Part shown: one piece after another, positions 18,415-27,320 of the stretch
Layout: each line of letters opens with the position of its first letter
Position numbering within the stretch: the first letter of the stretch is position 1
Assembly (NCBI RefSeq): GCF_004402495.1
Contig: NZ_SOFH01000029.1
Coordinates: forward strand, 213,979 to 277,978
From: Cryobacterium sp. HLT2-28
GTDB taxonomy: Bacteria; Actinomycetota; Actinomycetes; Actinomycetales; Microbacteriaceae
Direction of reading: 5' to 3'
Length of the DNA: 64,000 bases
Translations under genes and position numbers: made by a program
Notes under the pieces: generated by a model
Seen by the model: the letters and a program-made list of their open reading frames with translations, nothing else
Told to the model about the DNA's origin: nothing
The model's database searches: none

Positions 18415-20409
18415 GTGACTCGTCTCCTGCGCATCTCCGGTCCGGCGGTCCTCCTGATCGCGGCCGTGCTGTCGGCCCTGGTCGCCCTCGCGTACGGCGG
18501 CGGCGCCACCGGACAGCTGCTCGCCGACCCGGGTCCCGTCGTGCGGTGGGGTCTTCCGCTGGCCAAACTGCTCGTCAACCTCGGTGCGGCCGGAACCATC
18601 GGTGCGCTCGTGCTCACCTGTTTCGCGCTGAGCCCGCGGGAGCCGGAATTCAACACGGCGATCGACTTCGCCGCGGCATCCGCCGCCCTGCTCACGGTGG
18701 CCGCTGCGCTGACCGGCTTCCTCACCTTCCTGCAGGTGACCAATGTGCCGCTCAGCTTCGACGACCGGTTCAGTGCGACCGCCGGGCAGTTCTTCAGTGA
18801 GATCGAACTCGGCCAGGCCTGGCTCGGCACGACGCTCATCGCGGCGGGCGTCACGGTGCTCTGCTTCGCGGTGCGGAACCAGACCGCGCTGGTGTTCGTG
18901 GCGGCCCTCGCCGTCGGGGCGCTCGTGCCCATGGCGTTGCAGGGGCACGCGGCCGGCGCGGAGGGGCACGACGTCGCCATCACCGCCCTTGGCCTGCATC
19001 TCGTCTTCGCGGCCGTCTGGCTCGGCGGCCTGCTCACCATCGTCGTGCTCCGCAAACACTTGGTCGGGAGTCGGATCGGCGTCGTGATCGGCCGGTATTC
19101 CTCACTGGCCGTGGTCTGCTTCATCGTCGTCGCGGCCACCGGCTATGTCAGCGCCGAGCTCCGCATCGGAACCTGGGAGCGGCTGCTCACGGGCTATGGC
19201 ATTCTCGTGCTGGTCAAGGTGATCGCGCTGATCGCCCTCGGCGGGTTCGGGGTGCTGCAGCGCCGCTTCCTGGTGGCCCGGATGCAACGGAGCGCGCAGC
19301 CGGGCGACGCCCGGTCGCGCACCTGGTTCTGGTGGCTTGTCGTGGCCGAACTGGGCTTCATGGGCCTGGCCTCCGGCGTCGCCGCGGCGCTGGCGCGCAC
19401 GGCCACCCCGGTGGCGCAGATCGTGGCGACGTCGGTGCCGACCGCGACGCCCGCCCAGATCCTGACGGGGGAGGTGCTTCCGCCGGAACTCACCTTCGGC
19501 CGGTATTTCACCGAGTGGAGGTTCGACCTGGCCTGGGTGTTGTTCTGCGCGTTCGGGATCTTCTTCTACCTCGCGGGCGTGGCCCGCCTGCGGCGCCGCG
19601 GCGACAAGTGGCCGCTCTACCGCACCGTGCTCTGGGTCATCGGCATGCTCATCCTTTTCTACATCACCAACGGCGGGGCCAACCTCTACGCGAGCTACCT
19701 GTTCTCGTCGCACATGCTCATGCACATGGCGCTGACGATGCTCGTGCCGGTGTTCCTTGTGCCCGGAGCGCCCGTGACGCTCGCCGCCAGGGCTATCCGC
19801 AAGCGTCAGGACGGCAGCCGGGGCCCGCGCGAGTGGATCCTGCTGGCCGTGCACTCCCGCTATGCGGGCATCCTGGCGAACCCGCTCGTCGCCGCCGGAC
19901 TCTGGGCCGGGTCGTTGTGGGTGTTCTACTACTCGTCCCTGTTCAGCTGGGCGACGACCGACCACATCGGCCACGAGTGGATGGTGGTGCACTTCCTGAT
20001 CACCGGGTACCTGTTCGTGCAGTCGCTGATCGGGATCGACCCGGTGCCCTACCGACTGCCGTATGCCGGCCGGCTGCTCCTGCTGCTCGGGACGATGGCG
20101 TTCCACGCCTTCTTCGGAGTGACCCTGATGACCGGCACCGGGCTCCTGCTCGCCGACTGGTATGGCGCGATGGGACGGAACTGGGGCCTCAGCGGCATTG
20201 CCGACCAGCAGATGGGCGGCGGCATCGCGTGGAGCGTCGGCGAGATCCCGACGATCGCCCTGGCCATCGCCGTCGCCATCCAGTGGAGCCGCAGTGATGA
20301 GAAGGAATCCCGGCGCACCGACCGCAACGCGGACCGCACCGGTGAGGCGGAGTTGAAGCGGTACAACGACCAGTTGGCCGCCCTGGCCTCCCGCGACCGG
20401 CGGGGCTGA
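18415..20409 (+). CDS. CopD-CtaG fusion: copper uptake / cytochrome oxidase assembly protein
   Basis: 664 residues with about 14 membrane helices. The N-terminal half is CopD-like (histidines in ALQGHAAGAEGHDVAITALGLHLVFA and AVWLGGL) and the C-terminal half is a caa3_CtaG domain (SSHMLMHMALTMLVPVFLVPGAP; GHEWMVVHF; AFHAFFGVTLM). Fusions of this kind are usual in actinobacteria and are thought to deliver copper to the CuB site of cytochrome oxidase. GTG start; the C-terminus is charged and cytosolic. Confidence 0.9.
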   Translation: MTRLLRISGPAVLLIAAVLSALVALAYGGGATGQLLADPGPVVRWGLPLAKLLVNLGAAGTIGALVLTCFALSPREPEFNTAIDFAAASAALLTVAAALTGFLTFLQVTNVPLSFDDRFSATAGQFFSEIELGQAWLGTTLIAAGVTVLCFAVRNQTALVFVAALAVGALVPMALQGHAAGAEGHDVAITALGLHLVFAAVWLGGLLTIVVLRKHLVGSRIGVVIGRYSSLAVVCFIVVAATGYVSAELRIGTWERLLTGYGILVLVKVIALIALGGFGVLQRRFLVARMQRSAQPGDARSRTWFWWLVVAELGFMGLASGVAAALARTATPVAQIVATSVPTATPAQILTGEVLPPELTFGRYFTEWRFDLAWVLFCAFGIFFYLAGVARLRRRGDKWPLYRTVLWVIGMLILFYITNGGANLYASYLFSSHMLMHMALTMLVPVFLVPGAPVTLAARAIRKRQDGSRGPREWILLAVHSRYAGILANPLVAAGLWAGSLWVFYYSSLFSWATTDHIGHEWMVVHFLITGYLFVQSLIGIDPVPYRLPYAGRLLLLLGTMAFHAFFGVTLMTGTGLLLADWYGAMGRNWGLSGIADQQMGGGIAWSVGEIPTIALAIAVAIQWSRSDEKESRRTDRNADRTGEAELKRYNDQLAALASRDRRG

Positions 20410-20440
20410 ACGAGCCGCCGGGCTGAACGCGCCGAACGGG

Positions 20441-21490
20441 TCAGTGCAGCTGGATCGCCAGCGATCCGTCGGGCCGGACGGTCACGCTCAGCGCGACCGC
20501 GAACGGGACGTCCTCGTCGCGGGTCTCGACGTCGCCGTCGAACAGGGACTGCACCTCGACGACGATGTGGGCCTGGCCGGTGGTGTCGGCCATCTCGAAG
20601 GTGGTTGTTCCCGCGGTCAGGGCCACCACCGGGTAGGCCGCGATCGTCCAGACCGGAACGCCTTTGACCCGGTCGTTGATCTCGATGCCGAAGGGGCAGT
20701 TCGACGGCTGGAGCACCTGCTGGGTGGTGCAGTCGTCGAGGAAGCCGTTCAGCTCGGTCTGCACCTGATCGAGGAACAGCTTGTTCGGTTCGGCGTCGAT
20801 CGTGACATCCGCGGCCCCGTTCTTCGTGACCGCGATCTGCTGGGCCGGGGCGGTGAGCAGGTTCGACGAGTGTCCGACGGAGTACAGCGCGGGCGCGAAC
20901 GCGAGGTACGCGGCCTGGTTCGAGAAGGTGGCCGGGGCGTCGGCCGCTGCGTGTGCCCGGGTGTCGAGGGTCAGGCCGTTGACCGTGAAGGACGCCTCGT
21001 GCAGCACCGTGACCTGCAACACGGCGAGCGGGCTGGCGTTGAAGCGCCAACTGTCGAAGACCCCGGCGAAGGTACCGGTGTGGGCGACGCTGAACGCCAT
21101 CGAGGCGGGCTTGCCGTCGAGGCGGAAACCGTAGACGACTGTGTGCTTGCCCGGTTCGTCCTCGGTGTCACTGGTCAGGTGGATGTCGGTGAGCGCGCCG
21201 AGCACCGCCGGTCGCAGCAGCGTGGCCGGCAGGTTCTGGGGCAATTTGGCGGCCTTGAGCGCCTTATCCGTGAGTTCGACCCCGGGCAGCTGGAGCGCAC
21301 TGGTCGTGTCGTGCCGGGCGATGGCCTCGAGGTACTGGCGCACGAAACCGCCGGCGCTGTACAGGTCGCGGTTGAGTGAACCGATCGCGGCCGCGAAGGC
21401 GGCACAGAGCAGGGCGGCAATCACGACCATGGCGAGGATGGCGCGTCGCCGGCTGCTACGGCCGGTGCCGTCCCCATTGCTCACGTCCAT
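20441..21490 (-). CDS. Membrane-anchored hypothetical protein
   Basis: 349 residues: short cytosolic arginine-rich N-terminus (TGRSSRRRA), one transmembrane anchor at about residues 17-37, then an extracytoplasmic region with no recognisable catalytic motif and a single cysteine pair (DDCTTQQVLQPSNCPFGIE). The repeated beta-rich segments suggest a lipoprotein-like or binding domain. ATG at 21490 is preceded by GGGAGGA. Divergent from the helicase gene. Function unknown. Confidence 0.75.
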   Translation of the reverse strand: MDVSNGDGTGRSSRRRAILAMVVIAALLCAAFAAAIGSLNRDLYSAGGFVRQYLEAIARHDTTSALQLPGVELTDKALKAAKLPQNLPATLLRPAVLGALTDIHLTSDTEDEPGKHTVVYGFRLDGKPASMAFSVAHTGTFAGVFDSWRFNASPLAVLQVTVLHEASFTVNGLTLDTRAHAAADAPATFSNQAAYLAFAPALYSVGHSSNLLTAPAQQIAVTKNGAADVTIDAEPNKLFLDQVQTELNGFLDDCTTQQVLQPSNCPFGIEINDRVKGVPVWTIAAYPVVALTAGTTTFEMADTTGQAHIVVEVQSLFDGDVETRDEDVPFAVALSVTVRPDGSLAIQLH

Positions 21491-21590
21491 ATCCTCCCAT
21501 GGCGCGGGTCCACGGGCAGGCACCCGCTCGGCCGGAGTGCACAAGCCGGGTGGTGACGGCCGCCGGTCGCAGGACAGCGGATACAGTGGA

Positions 21591-22925
21591 ATGTCCCTCC
21601 CGCACCCATCGAAAGCGTCCCACGTGTCCGAGATCCCGCTGTCGCGCGAACAAGCCGAGGTGTTCCAGGCGATCGAGGGCACCCGCCAGAACGTCTTCGT
21701 CACCGGCCGGGCCGGAACGGGAAAGTCCACGCTGCTGAACCACCTCTCCTGGAACACCAGCAAGCAGATCGTCATCGCGGCGCCCACCGGCGTCGCCGCC
21801 CTCAACGTGGGCGGCCAGACCATCCACTCGCTGTTCCGGCTGCCGATCGGGGTGATCGCCGATCACCCGATCGACCAGAACGACCAGCTGCGCAAGCTGC
21901 TCAACACGATTGACACCGTGGTCATCGACGAGGTGTCCATGGTCAACGCCGACCTGATGGATGCGATCGACCGCAGCCTGCGCCAGGCCCGCCAACGGCC
22001 CAACGACACCTTCGGCGGGGCCCAGATCGTGCTCTTCGGCGACCCGTACCAGCTTGCCCCGGTCCCGGGGGACTCCGACGAGCGCGCCTACTTCGCTGAC
22101 ACCTACCGGTCGATGTGGTTCTTCGACGCCAAGGTCTGGCGGGACGCCGACCTGCGCATCTTCGAGCTCAGTGAGGTGCACCGCCAGCGCGACGCGGACT
22201 TCAAGCTCATGCTCAACGCGGTCCGGCACGGCCAGGTCACGCCGGAGATCGGCGGGGCGCTCAACGCGGCGGGGGAGCGGAAGCCGCCGACGGAGGGCGT
22301 GATCACCCTCGCGACCCGGAACGATTCCGTGAACCGGATCAATGCGGCCGCGTTGAAGAGCCTCTCCGGGAAGGCCCTCACCGCCAAGGCGGACGTCACC
22401 GGCGATTTCGGCGGCCGCACGTTCCCGGCCGATGAGGTGCTCGAACTCAAGGTGGGCGCGCAGGTCATGTTCCTGCGCAACGATTCCCCGCAGGACGGCG
22501 GTCCGCGCTGGGTGAACGGCAGCATCGGCACCGTCACCCGGGTCGACTCGACGGTCTACGTGGACATCGACGGGGTCACCCACGAGGTGGAGCCCGCCGT
22601 GTGGGAGAAGTTCAAGTACACATACAACGCCACCACCAAGAAACTGAGCAAGGACGTCGTGGCCGAGTTCACGCAGTTCCCGTTGCGGTTGGCGTGGGCG
22701 GTCACCATCCACAAGTCGCAGGGGGCCACCTACGAGCGGGCGATCGTGGACCTCGGGGCGCGGGTGTTCAGTCCAGGTCAGACCTACGTCGCCCTGAGCC
22801 GGCTGACCAGCCTCGACGGCCTCTACCTCACCCGTCCGCTGCGGCCGAGCGACATCATCGTGGACGAGAACGTGCAGCGGTTCATGAACGGTCCCCGCGG
22901 CGACCTGCCTGCCCTGCCCGACTGA
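21591..22925 (+). CDS. PIF1-like AAA helicase
   Basis: 444 residues of superfamily 1B helicase. Walker A GRAGTGKST (residues 39-47), motif Ia APTGVAALNVGGQTIHSLF, Walker B VVIDEVSMVNADLMDAID, motif III FGGAQIVLFGDPYQLAPV, and C-terminal AVTIHKSQGATYERAIVDLG plus TYVALSRLTSLDGLYL. Probably a 5'-3' DNA helicase acting on stalled or structured DNA. The ATG at 21591 gives MSLPHPSKASHVSE; a GTG at 21624 is also possible. Confidence 0.9.
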   Translation: MSLPHPSKASHVSEIPLSREQAEVFQAIEGTRQNVFVTGRAGTGKSTLLNHLSWNTSKQIVIAAPTGVAALNVGGQTIHSLFRLPIGVIADHPIDQNDQLRKLLNTIDTVVIDEVSMVNADLMDAIDRSLRQARQRPNDTFGGAQIVLFGDPYQLAPVPGDSDERAYFADTYRSMWFFDAKVWRDADLRIFELSEVHRQRDADFKLMLNAVRHGQVTPEIGGALNAAGERKPPTEGVITLATRNDSVNRINAAALKSLSGKALTAKADVTGDFGGRTFPADEVLELKVGAQVMFLRNDSPQDGGPRWVNGSIGTVTRVDSTVYVDIDGVTHEVEPAVWEKFKYTYNATTKKLSKDVVAEFTQFPLRLAWAVTIHKSQGATYERAIVDLGARVFSPGQTYVALSRLTSLDGLYLTRPLRPSDIIVDENVQRFMNGPRGDLPALPD

Positions 22926-22939
22926 CCGGCCCGCCCGGT

Positions 22940-23045
22940 CTGCGCGTCACGAACGAGCGCCGCGGCGCACGTTGCGAAAGCGGGCGCACGATCGAACATG
23001 CGCCCCCAGCTCGAACCTGCGCCGCGAGGCGACGGATGCCTGGGG
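22940..23045. repeat. Palindrome-rich gap between convergent genes
   Basis: Between the helicase and the His-tailed membrane protein lies GGGCGCA (22982-22988) paired with TGCGCCC (22999-23005), with further GCGCCGCGGCGC and TGCGCCGCG palindromes each followed by a CGAA or TCGAAC word. It may serve as a bidirectional terminator or be a small intergenic repeat family. Confidence 0.45.
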
Positions 23046-23645
23046 TCAGTGGTGGTGGCCGGTCGGGTCGACGGTGGGGGACGTCGACGCCGGGAGGCCG
23101 TGTGAGCCGTGGGGCACGGCGTGGGCTCCGGCGTCCGTCGCGGCCAGGGCCGGCGTGGTCAGGCCGGAGAACAACAGCCCGCCGATCGTGAGGGCGAGCA
23201 GGAAGCGCCAGCCCGGCGGGGCGGCCGCGGCATCCGTTGGCCCGGCGCCCGGCCCGGCGGTGCCCGCGCCACCGGGCGGGCGGACACCCCGGCCGGCCGT
23301 GCGGCGACCGATGGCGAGGGCGGCGGCGATGAAGAGACCGAACAGTGACGCCACCATCATCGGGAAGAGGGGGAGGCCCGTGGCGCCGGTGGGCAGCCCG
23401 AACCCGCTGCCCAGCGTCGCCGTCGCTCCCCACACGAAGACGGGGATGAGGGCGCCGAACAGGGCCAGGTCCGCGGCGACCAGCCGCCCGCTGACCAGCA
23501 TCACGACGCCCCAGCCGAGTTCGGCGGCGCCGAACCCGACCAGGAGGATCGCGAGGAGCACCGGGGCGCTGGCGCCGACGGCGAGGTGGATCGTGCCGGC
23601 GCCCATCGCGGCGAAGGCGAGCCAGAGGCGGCTGATCGAGGTCAT
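23046..23645 (-). CDS. Membrane protein with histidine-rich C-terminus
   Basis: 199 residues with four to five hydrophobic helices, a proline/glycine/alanine linker and a fifth hydrophobic stretch, then a tail rich in histidine (AVPHGSHGLPASTSPTVDPT followed by GHHH). The tail would lie outside the membrane and could bind a transition metal. ATG at 23645 is preceded by GGAAAGG. Downstream of, and in the same direction as, the DUF4383 gene. Function unknown. Confidence 0.75.
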   Translation of the reverse strand: MTSISRLWLAFAAMGAGTIHLAVGASAPVLLAILLVGFGAAELGWGVVMLVSGRLVAADLALFGALIPVFVWGATATLGSGFGLPTGATGLPLFPMMVASLFGLFIAAALAIGRRTAGRGVRPPGGAGTAGPGAGPTDAAAAPPGWRFLLALTIGGLLFSGLTTPALAATDAGAHAVPHGSHGLPASTSPTVDPTGHHH

Positions 23646-23704
23646 GGCGTGCCTTTCCGTGGATCGGGCATGGACGAGGGCCGTGCGAGCCGGGCCGTTG
23701 CCGG

Positions 23705-24127
23705 TCAGGCCGTGGCGGCGCGGTCGTGGGTGCGGTTGACGACCTTGTCGGTTGCGAGGCCGGCCCCGAGCAGCACGATCGCGCTGGCGAGGTGCAGGAA
23801 GTGGTCCGGCGTGTTGAGGGCGAGGATGTTCAGCGCGGTGCTCGCGATGAAGAAGCCGACGATGCCGAGCAGCAGGTAGACCGCTCCGATCGTGGTGTTG
23901 ACGGCCTTCGCGGCGGGAACACTCGCCAGCCCGGCGATCAGGAGCGCCGCGCCGATCAGAAGGTGGGCCACGTTGTGCAGCGGGTTGACCGCGAAGAGGC
24001 CGAGGAGCAGGCCGCCCTCGGTCGCGATGAAGCTGATGCCGCCGGTCACGGCGAAGCCGAGGAGTCCGACGAGCAGGTAGACAGCGCCGAAGACCGTGGC
24101 GACGAGGCGGTTGGGTGAAGTGCGCAT
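23705..24127 (-). CDS. DUF4383 membrane protein
   Basis: 140 residues with four helices and the typical DUF4383 segments VATVFGAVYLLVGLLGF and NPLHNVAHLLIGAALL. Strong AGGAGGT binding site before the ATG. The family is common in actinobacteria and other soil bacteria; its role is unknown, presumably envelope related. Possibly co-transcribed with the His-tailed protein 59 bases downstream. Confidence 0.88.
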   Translation of the reverse strand: MRTSPNRLVATVFGAVYLLVGLLGFAVTGGISFIATEGGLLLGLFAVNPLHNVAHLLIGAALLIAGLASVPAAKAVNTTIGAVYLLLGIVGFFIASTALNILALNTPDHFLHLASAIVLLGAGLATDKVVNRTHDRAATA

Positions 24128-24293
24128 GAGAAGACCTCCTGTTTGGTGTCACGGTCGATCCGTGCACGATAACTATTCGGAGTTCCGGGCGATTCGGTTT
24201 GGTCAATGCACGCACGGCATCCGGGTCCTGAGTACACTCCCTCGTAGAGGGGTCAGCAGCCAATGGGGGTAACGGAATGAACGTCGAGATGTC

Positions 24294-25643
24294 ATGACGA
24301 ACGCTGGGAGGGCGCCCCGACGATGCGCCGTGAGCGCACTCGCGGTGAGCGCGGCCCTTCTGCTCTCCGGATGCACGGGCACGGCCGGTGCCGTCGGCGA
24401 CAGCCACCCGCAGGTGCAGGCCCCGTTCCCGGCGGCGATCGCCGGCCGCCTGGACGCAGCCCTCGCCGAAGCGATCACCCAGTCCGGCTCCAGCGGAGCC
24501 CTCGCCGGCGTCTGGGCGCCGTGGGCGGGGCAATGGGTCGTGTCGCCCGGCACCACGGCGCCGGGGAACGCCGTTCCCATGGGCACGGCCATGACCTACC
24601 GGATCGGCACGAACACGACCGCGCTGACCTGCACTGTGCTGGCGAAGCTCGTCGATGAGGGCATCGTGAAGCTCGACGACCAGGTCTCGACCTACCTCGA
24701 CCGGATGGTGGGACTCGAGGGAGTCACTCTCGGCCAGTTGTGCCGCAACACGTCCGGCCTGGCCGACTACACCCGGAACCTGCTCCCGCAGTTCGTGAAG
24801 AACCCGACCCGGATCTGGCCGGCGCAGGAGGTGGTGTCCAGCGGGATGGGGTCTCCGCGCGTGGGGCTGCCCGGTGGCGTCTGGGCGCAGTCCGACACCG
24901 GGGTCGTGCTGCTCGGGATGGCCCTCGAGGAGGCGGCCCACCAGGACCTGTCGTCTCTCTACCGCAGCCTGGTGCTCGAACCGGTGGGCATGACCGGCAC
25001 GAGCCTGCCCGGCCCGAATGAGCTGGGCCTGCCCGGCTCACACCCCGAGGGGCTCACCGCCGCGCTCGACGCGGCCGGGCACCCCGTCTGCGACAGTGTC
25101 CTCACCGTGACCGAGCTGTCGCCGTCGATGGGCGGTGCCGCGGCCGGCGCCGTGTCGACCCTGGCCGATCAGAAGAAGTGGGTGAGCGCCCTCGCCGAGG
25201 GCAGCCTGCTCACCGACGCGACGGCGAAGGCGCAGTGGGCGACGGTGGCCGAAGGAGCCGACGCGCCCGGCTGGCGCCGCTACGGCCTCGGCGCCGAGCA
25301 GATCGGTCCGCTCCGCGGGCGGTCCGGGGCGATCCCCGGGTTCATCTCGGCGGCGTACTCCGATCCGGCCAGCGGCCTCACGATCGTGGTCGCTTTCAAC
25401 AACTCGACTGACGGGGCCGGTTTCGCCGAGGCCGTGGCGCGGCGCCTCGCCGCCATCGTGTGGGCCGTGCCTGCGGCTGACGACACGGCAGGCACCGGGG
25501 CAGGTGCCGCCGCCCCCGCCGCGGACTCTACGCCGGCCTCCGCACCGACGACACCCTTGCCGTGGACCGAGGAGCAGGCCGCGGAAGCGATCCGCGCCGC
25601 CACGGCGTGCGCCCCTCCCGCTGCGCCGGCACCGGCCGGGTAG
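24294..25643 (+). CDS. Beta-lactamase/DD-peptidase-fold lipoprotein lacking the catalytic S-x-x-K
   Basis: 449 residues; lipoprotein signal peptide with LLLSGC (C27). The PF00144-type fold is clear (RIG....CTVLAKLVDEGIVKLDDQVSTYL; NTSGLADY; GVVLLGMAL), but the catalytic motif reads G-T106-N-T-T109 where active enzymes have S-x-x-K. The Y-x-N motif reads Q-S-D and the H-x-G motif reads GRSG. It should not acylate through the classical serine. A paralogue with the same T-N-T-T lies at 61718-62998. Proline/alanine-rich C-terminal extension. Probably a cell-surface binding protein. Confidence 0.85.
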   Translation: MTNAGRAPRRCAVSALAVSAALLLSGCTGTAGAVGDSHPQVQAPFPAAIAGRLDAALAEAITQSGSSGALAGVWAPWAGQWVVSPGTTAPGNAVPMGTAMTYRIGTNTTALTCTVLAKLVDEGIVKLDDQVSTYLDRMVGLEGVTLGQLCRNTSGLADYTRNLLPQFVKNPTRIWPAQEVVSSGMGSPRVGLPGGVWAQSDTGVVLLGMALEEAAHQDLSSLYRSLVLEPVGMTGTSLPGPNELGLPGSHPEGLTAALDAAGHPVCDSVLTVTELSPSMGGAAAGAVSTLADQKKWVSALAEGSLLTDATAKAQWATVAEGADAPGWRRYGLGAEQIGPLRGRSGAIPGFISAAYSDPASGLTIVVAFNNSTDGAGFAEAVARRLAAIVWAVPAADDTAGTGAGAAAPAADSTPASAPTTPLPWTEEQAAEAIRAATACAPPAAPAPAG

Positions 25644-25652
25644 GATCTGCCC

Positions 25653-26174
25653 ATGGCAATCGACCCAGACACGAAGGACTGGACCTGGGTGCTCGAGACC
25701 CCGTGCCCCGACTGCGGTTTCGCGGCGGCCGAGGTCGACTTCGACGACATCCCTCGGCTCGTGCGCCGGAACGCGGCCCGATGGATTCCGGTGTTGCACC
25801 GCGCGGATGTCGCGGTGCGCCCGAACGAGAACACCTGGTCGGCCCTGGAGTACGCGGCCCATGTCCGCGACGTCTTCCGCATCTTCGAGGCACGCCTGCG
25901 GCTGATGCTCACCGAGGTCGACCCGGTCTTCCCGAATTGGGACCAGGACGCGACGGCGGTCGCCGACCGGTACGATCAGCAGGAACCAGCCGTCGTGGCC
26001 CGGGAACTCACCGAGGCCGCGGCATCCGTCGCCGACGCGTTCGCCCAGGTCGCGGTCGGCGACCTGGGGCGTACCGGGCGCCGAAGCGACGGCGCCGTGT
26101 TCACCGTGGCGACGCTGGGCCGGTACTTCCTGCACGACCCGGTGCATCATCTGCACGATGTGGCCGGCGACTGA
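25653..26174 (+). CDS. DinB-family protein
   Basis: 173 residues with a helical-bundle DinB/MDMPI-like pattern: a metal-type histidine in EYAAHVRDVFRIFEARL and the C-terminal HDPVHHLHDV. An N-terminal CPDCGF pair is unusual. Relatives in actinobacteria are thiol (mycothiol)-dependent enzymes or of unknown function. It starts nine bases after the lipoprotein stop, so it is probably in its operon. Confidence 0.8.
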   Translation: MAIDPDTKDWTWVLETPCPDCGFAAAEVDFDDIPRLVRRNAARWIPVLHRADVAVRPNENTWSALEYAAHVRDVFRIFEARLRLMLTEVDPVFPNWDQDATAVADRYDQQEPAVVARELTEAAASVADAFAQVAVGDLGRTGRRSDGAVFTVATLGRYFLHDPVHHLHDVAGD

Positions 26175-26204
26175 CACCCGACTGACACCCGGAGGTCGCG
26201 AAAA

Positions 26205-26234
26205 AACGGGCGCACCATGACTGGTGCGCCCGTT
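26205..26234. terminator. Bidirectional terminator between convergent genes
   Basis: Perfect 13-bp stem AACGGGCGCACCA / TGGTGCGCCCGTT with a TGAC loop, with AAAA on the left (a U-tract for the minus-strand gene) and TTCTC on the right. Serves both DinB (+) and the GlsB-like gene (-). Confidence 0.85.
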
Positions 26235-26259
26235 CTCGGCTGAGTGGCCTTCGTGCCGG

Positions 26260-26523
26260 TCAGGCCCGGCGGCGTCCGGCGAGGGCGCCGTAGACCAGAA
26301 GCACGATGATCGATCCGGCGATGGCGAGCAGCCAGGTCGAGATCGAGAAGAAGTCGCCGAGGTTGACCCCGAAGATGATTGATCCGAGCCAGCCGCCGAG
26401 GAACGCGCCGATAACGCCGAGGAGCAGCGTGAGGAACCAGCCGCCGCCCTGACGGCCCGGCAGGATCGCCTTTGCGATGGCGCCGGCGATAAGTCCGAGA
26501 ATCAGAAATCCGATGAAGCTCAT
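26260..26523 (-). CDS. GlsB/YeaQ/YmgE-family stress membrane protein
   Basis: 87 residues, three helices with the glycine-rich pattern IGFLILGLIAGAIAKAILPG and GVIGAFLGGWLG of the transglycosylase-associated (YeaQ/YmgE) family. Small inner-membrane protein induced by stress in other bacteria. Adjacent to, and in the same direction as, the Asp23/Gls24 gene, the usual partner of GlsB. Confidence 0.92.
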   Translation of the reverse strand: MSFIGFLILGLIAGAIAKAILPGRQGGGWFLTLLLGVIGAFLGGWLGSIIFGVNLGDFFSISTWLLAIAGSIIVLLVYGALAGRRRA

Positions 26524-26627
26524 GGGTGTGTCCTTCTTTTTTTGTGGGGGAGTCGGGTCGGTGGACCCTGGGTCAGTGCACGAGTGGGGGCGCCGCAGCG
26601 CGGGTCGAGCGGGTTCGCTCGGGTTGG

Positions 26628-27173
26628 TTACTCCGGGACGGCCGGGGTCTCGGGCTCGTCGGCCGGGGCCCCGGCGTAGTGGACATCCTTGACGGTCACG
26701 TCGACAGCGGTCACCTGCATGCCCACGATCGTGTGGATCGCAGTCGTGATCGCGGCCCGCACGTCGTCGGCGACCTTCTGCAGTTCGTGGGGGTACTCCA
26801 CGACCAGGGAGATCTCCACGGCGACGCGGGTCTCATCGACGGTGATGCTCACCCCCTGGGACGGGTCGGTTCCGCTGATGGCCTCCCGGATGGCGCCGAG
26901 GGCGCGCGCGGCGCCGCCGCCGAGGGCGAAGACCCCGGGAACCTCACGCGCCGCGATTCCGACGATCTTCGCAACAACGCCGTCCACGATGACGGTCTTG
27001 CCGGTGCCGGCTTCCGGGGCTTCGAATGCGGTGGTGTCGACGATGGTGAACTCCAGTCTCTCTCTGCCTGCCCGCCCGGAAAGGGCGGCGACCGCAGCTT
27101 GGTCAATTACTAAGACGTTAGCCGGGACGGATTCGTCACGTCGAAGTTGCACAAAGTCTGGAAGACGTGACAA
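26628..27173 (-). CDS. Asp23/Gls24-family envelope stress protein
   Basis: 181 residues as drawn; the family domain starts at GKTVIVDGVVAKIVGIAAREVPGVFAL and ends near VGMQVTAVDVTVKDVHY. These proteins form a membrane-tethered layer with GlsB/AmaP-type anchors in Gram-positives. The start is uncertain: a TTG at 27173 and an in-frame GTG at 27152 both lack a good binding site, and the domain itself begins about 60 residues in. Upstream of the GlsB gene, likely one operon. Confidence 0.88.
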   Translation of the reverse strand: MSRLPDFVQLRRDESVPANVLVIDQAAVAALSGRAGRERLEFTIVDTTAFEAPEAGTGKTVIVDGVVAKIVGIAAREVPGVFALGGGAARALGAIREAISGTDPSQGVSITVDETRVAVEISLVVEYPHELQKVADDVRAAITTAIHTIVGMQVTAVDVTVKDVHYAGAPADEPETPAVPE

Positions 27174-27320
27174 TCAGGTGCGGGAGGCCCTGCACGGATG
27201 CCGCCGCCCGCCGTTTTCGGCGAGGTTGCACTCCTGGTCGGGCATATGCCCTGAGTTAAGCTGAGATCGGCTCGGCAACCCCGAACTCGCGGGCCTCAGG
27301 CAACACCCACGGAGGTTCTC

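Noticed and set aside
22918..24941. A 631-residue minus-strand frame that spans the His-tailed and DUF4383 genes
   Set aside because: Only the last 199 codons have protein character and a binding site; the rest overlaps the clear DUF4383 and lipoprotein genes.
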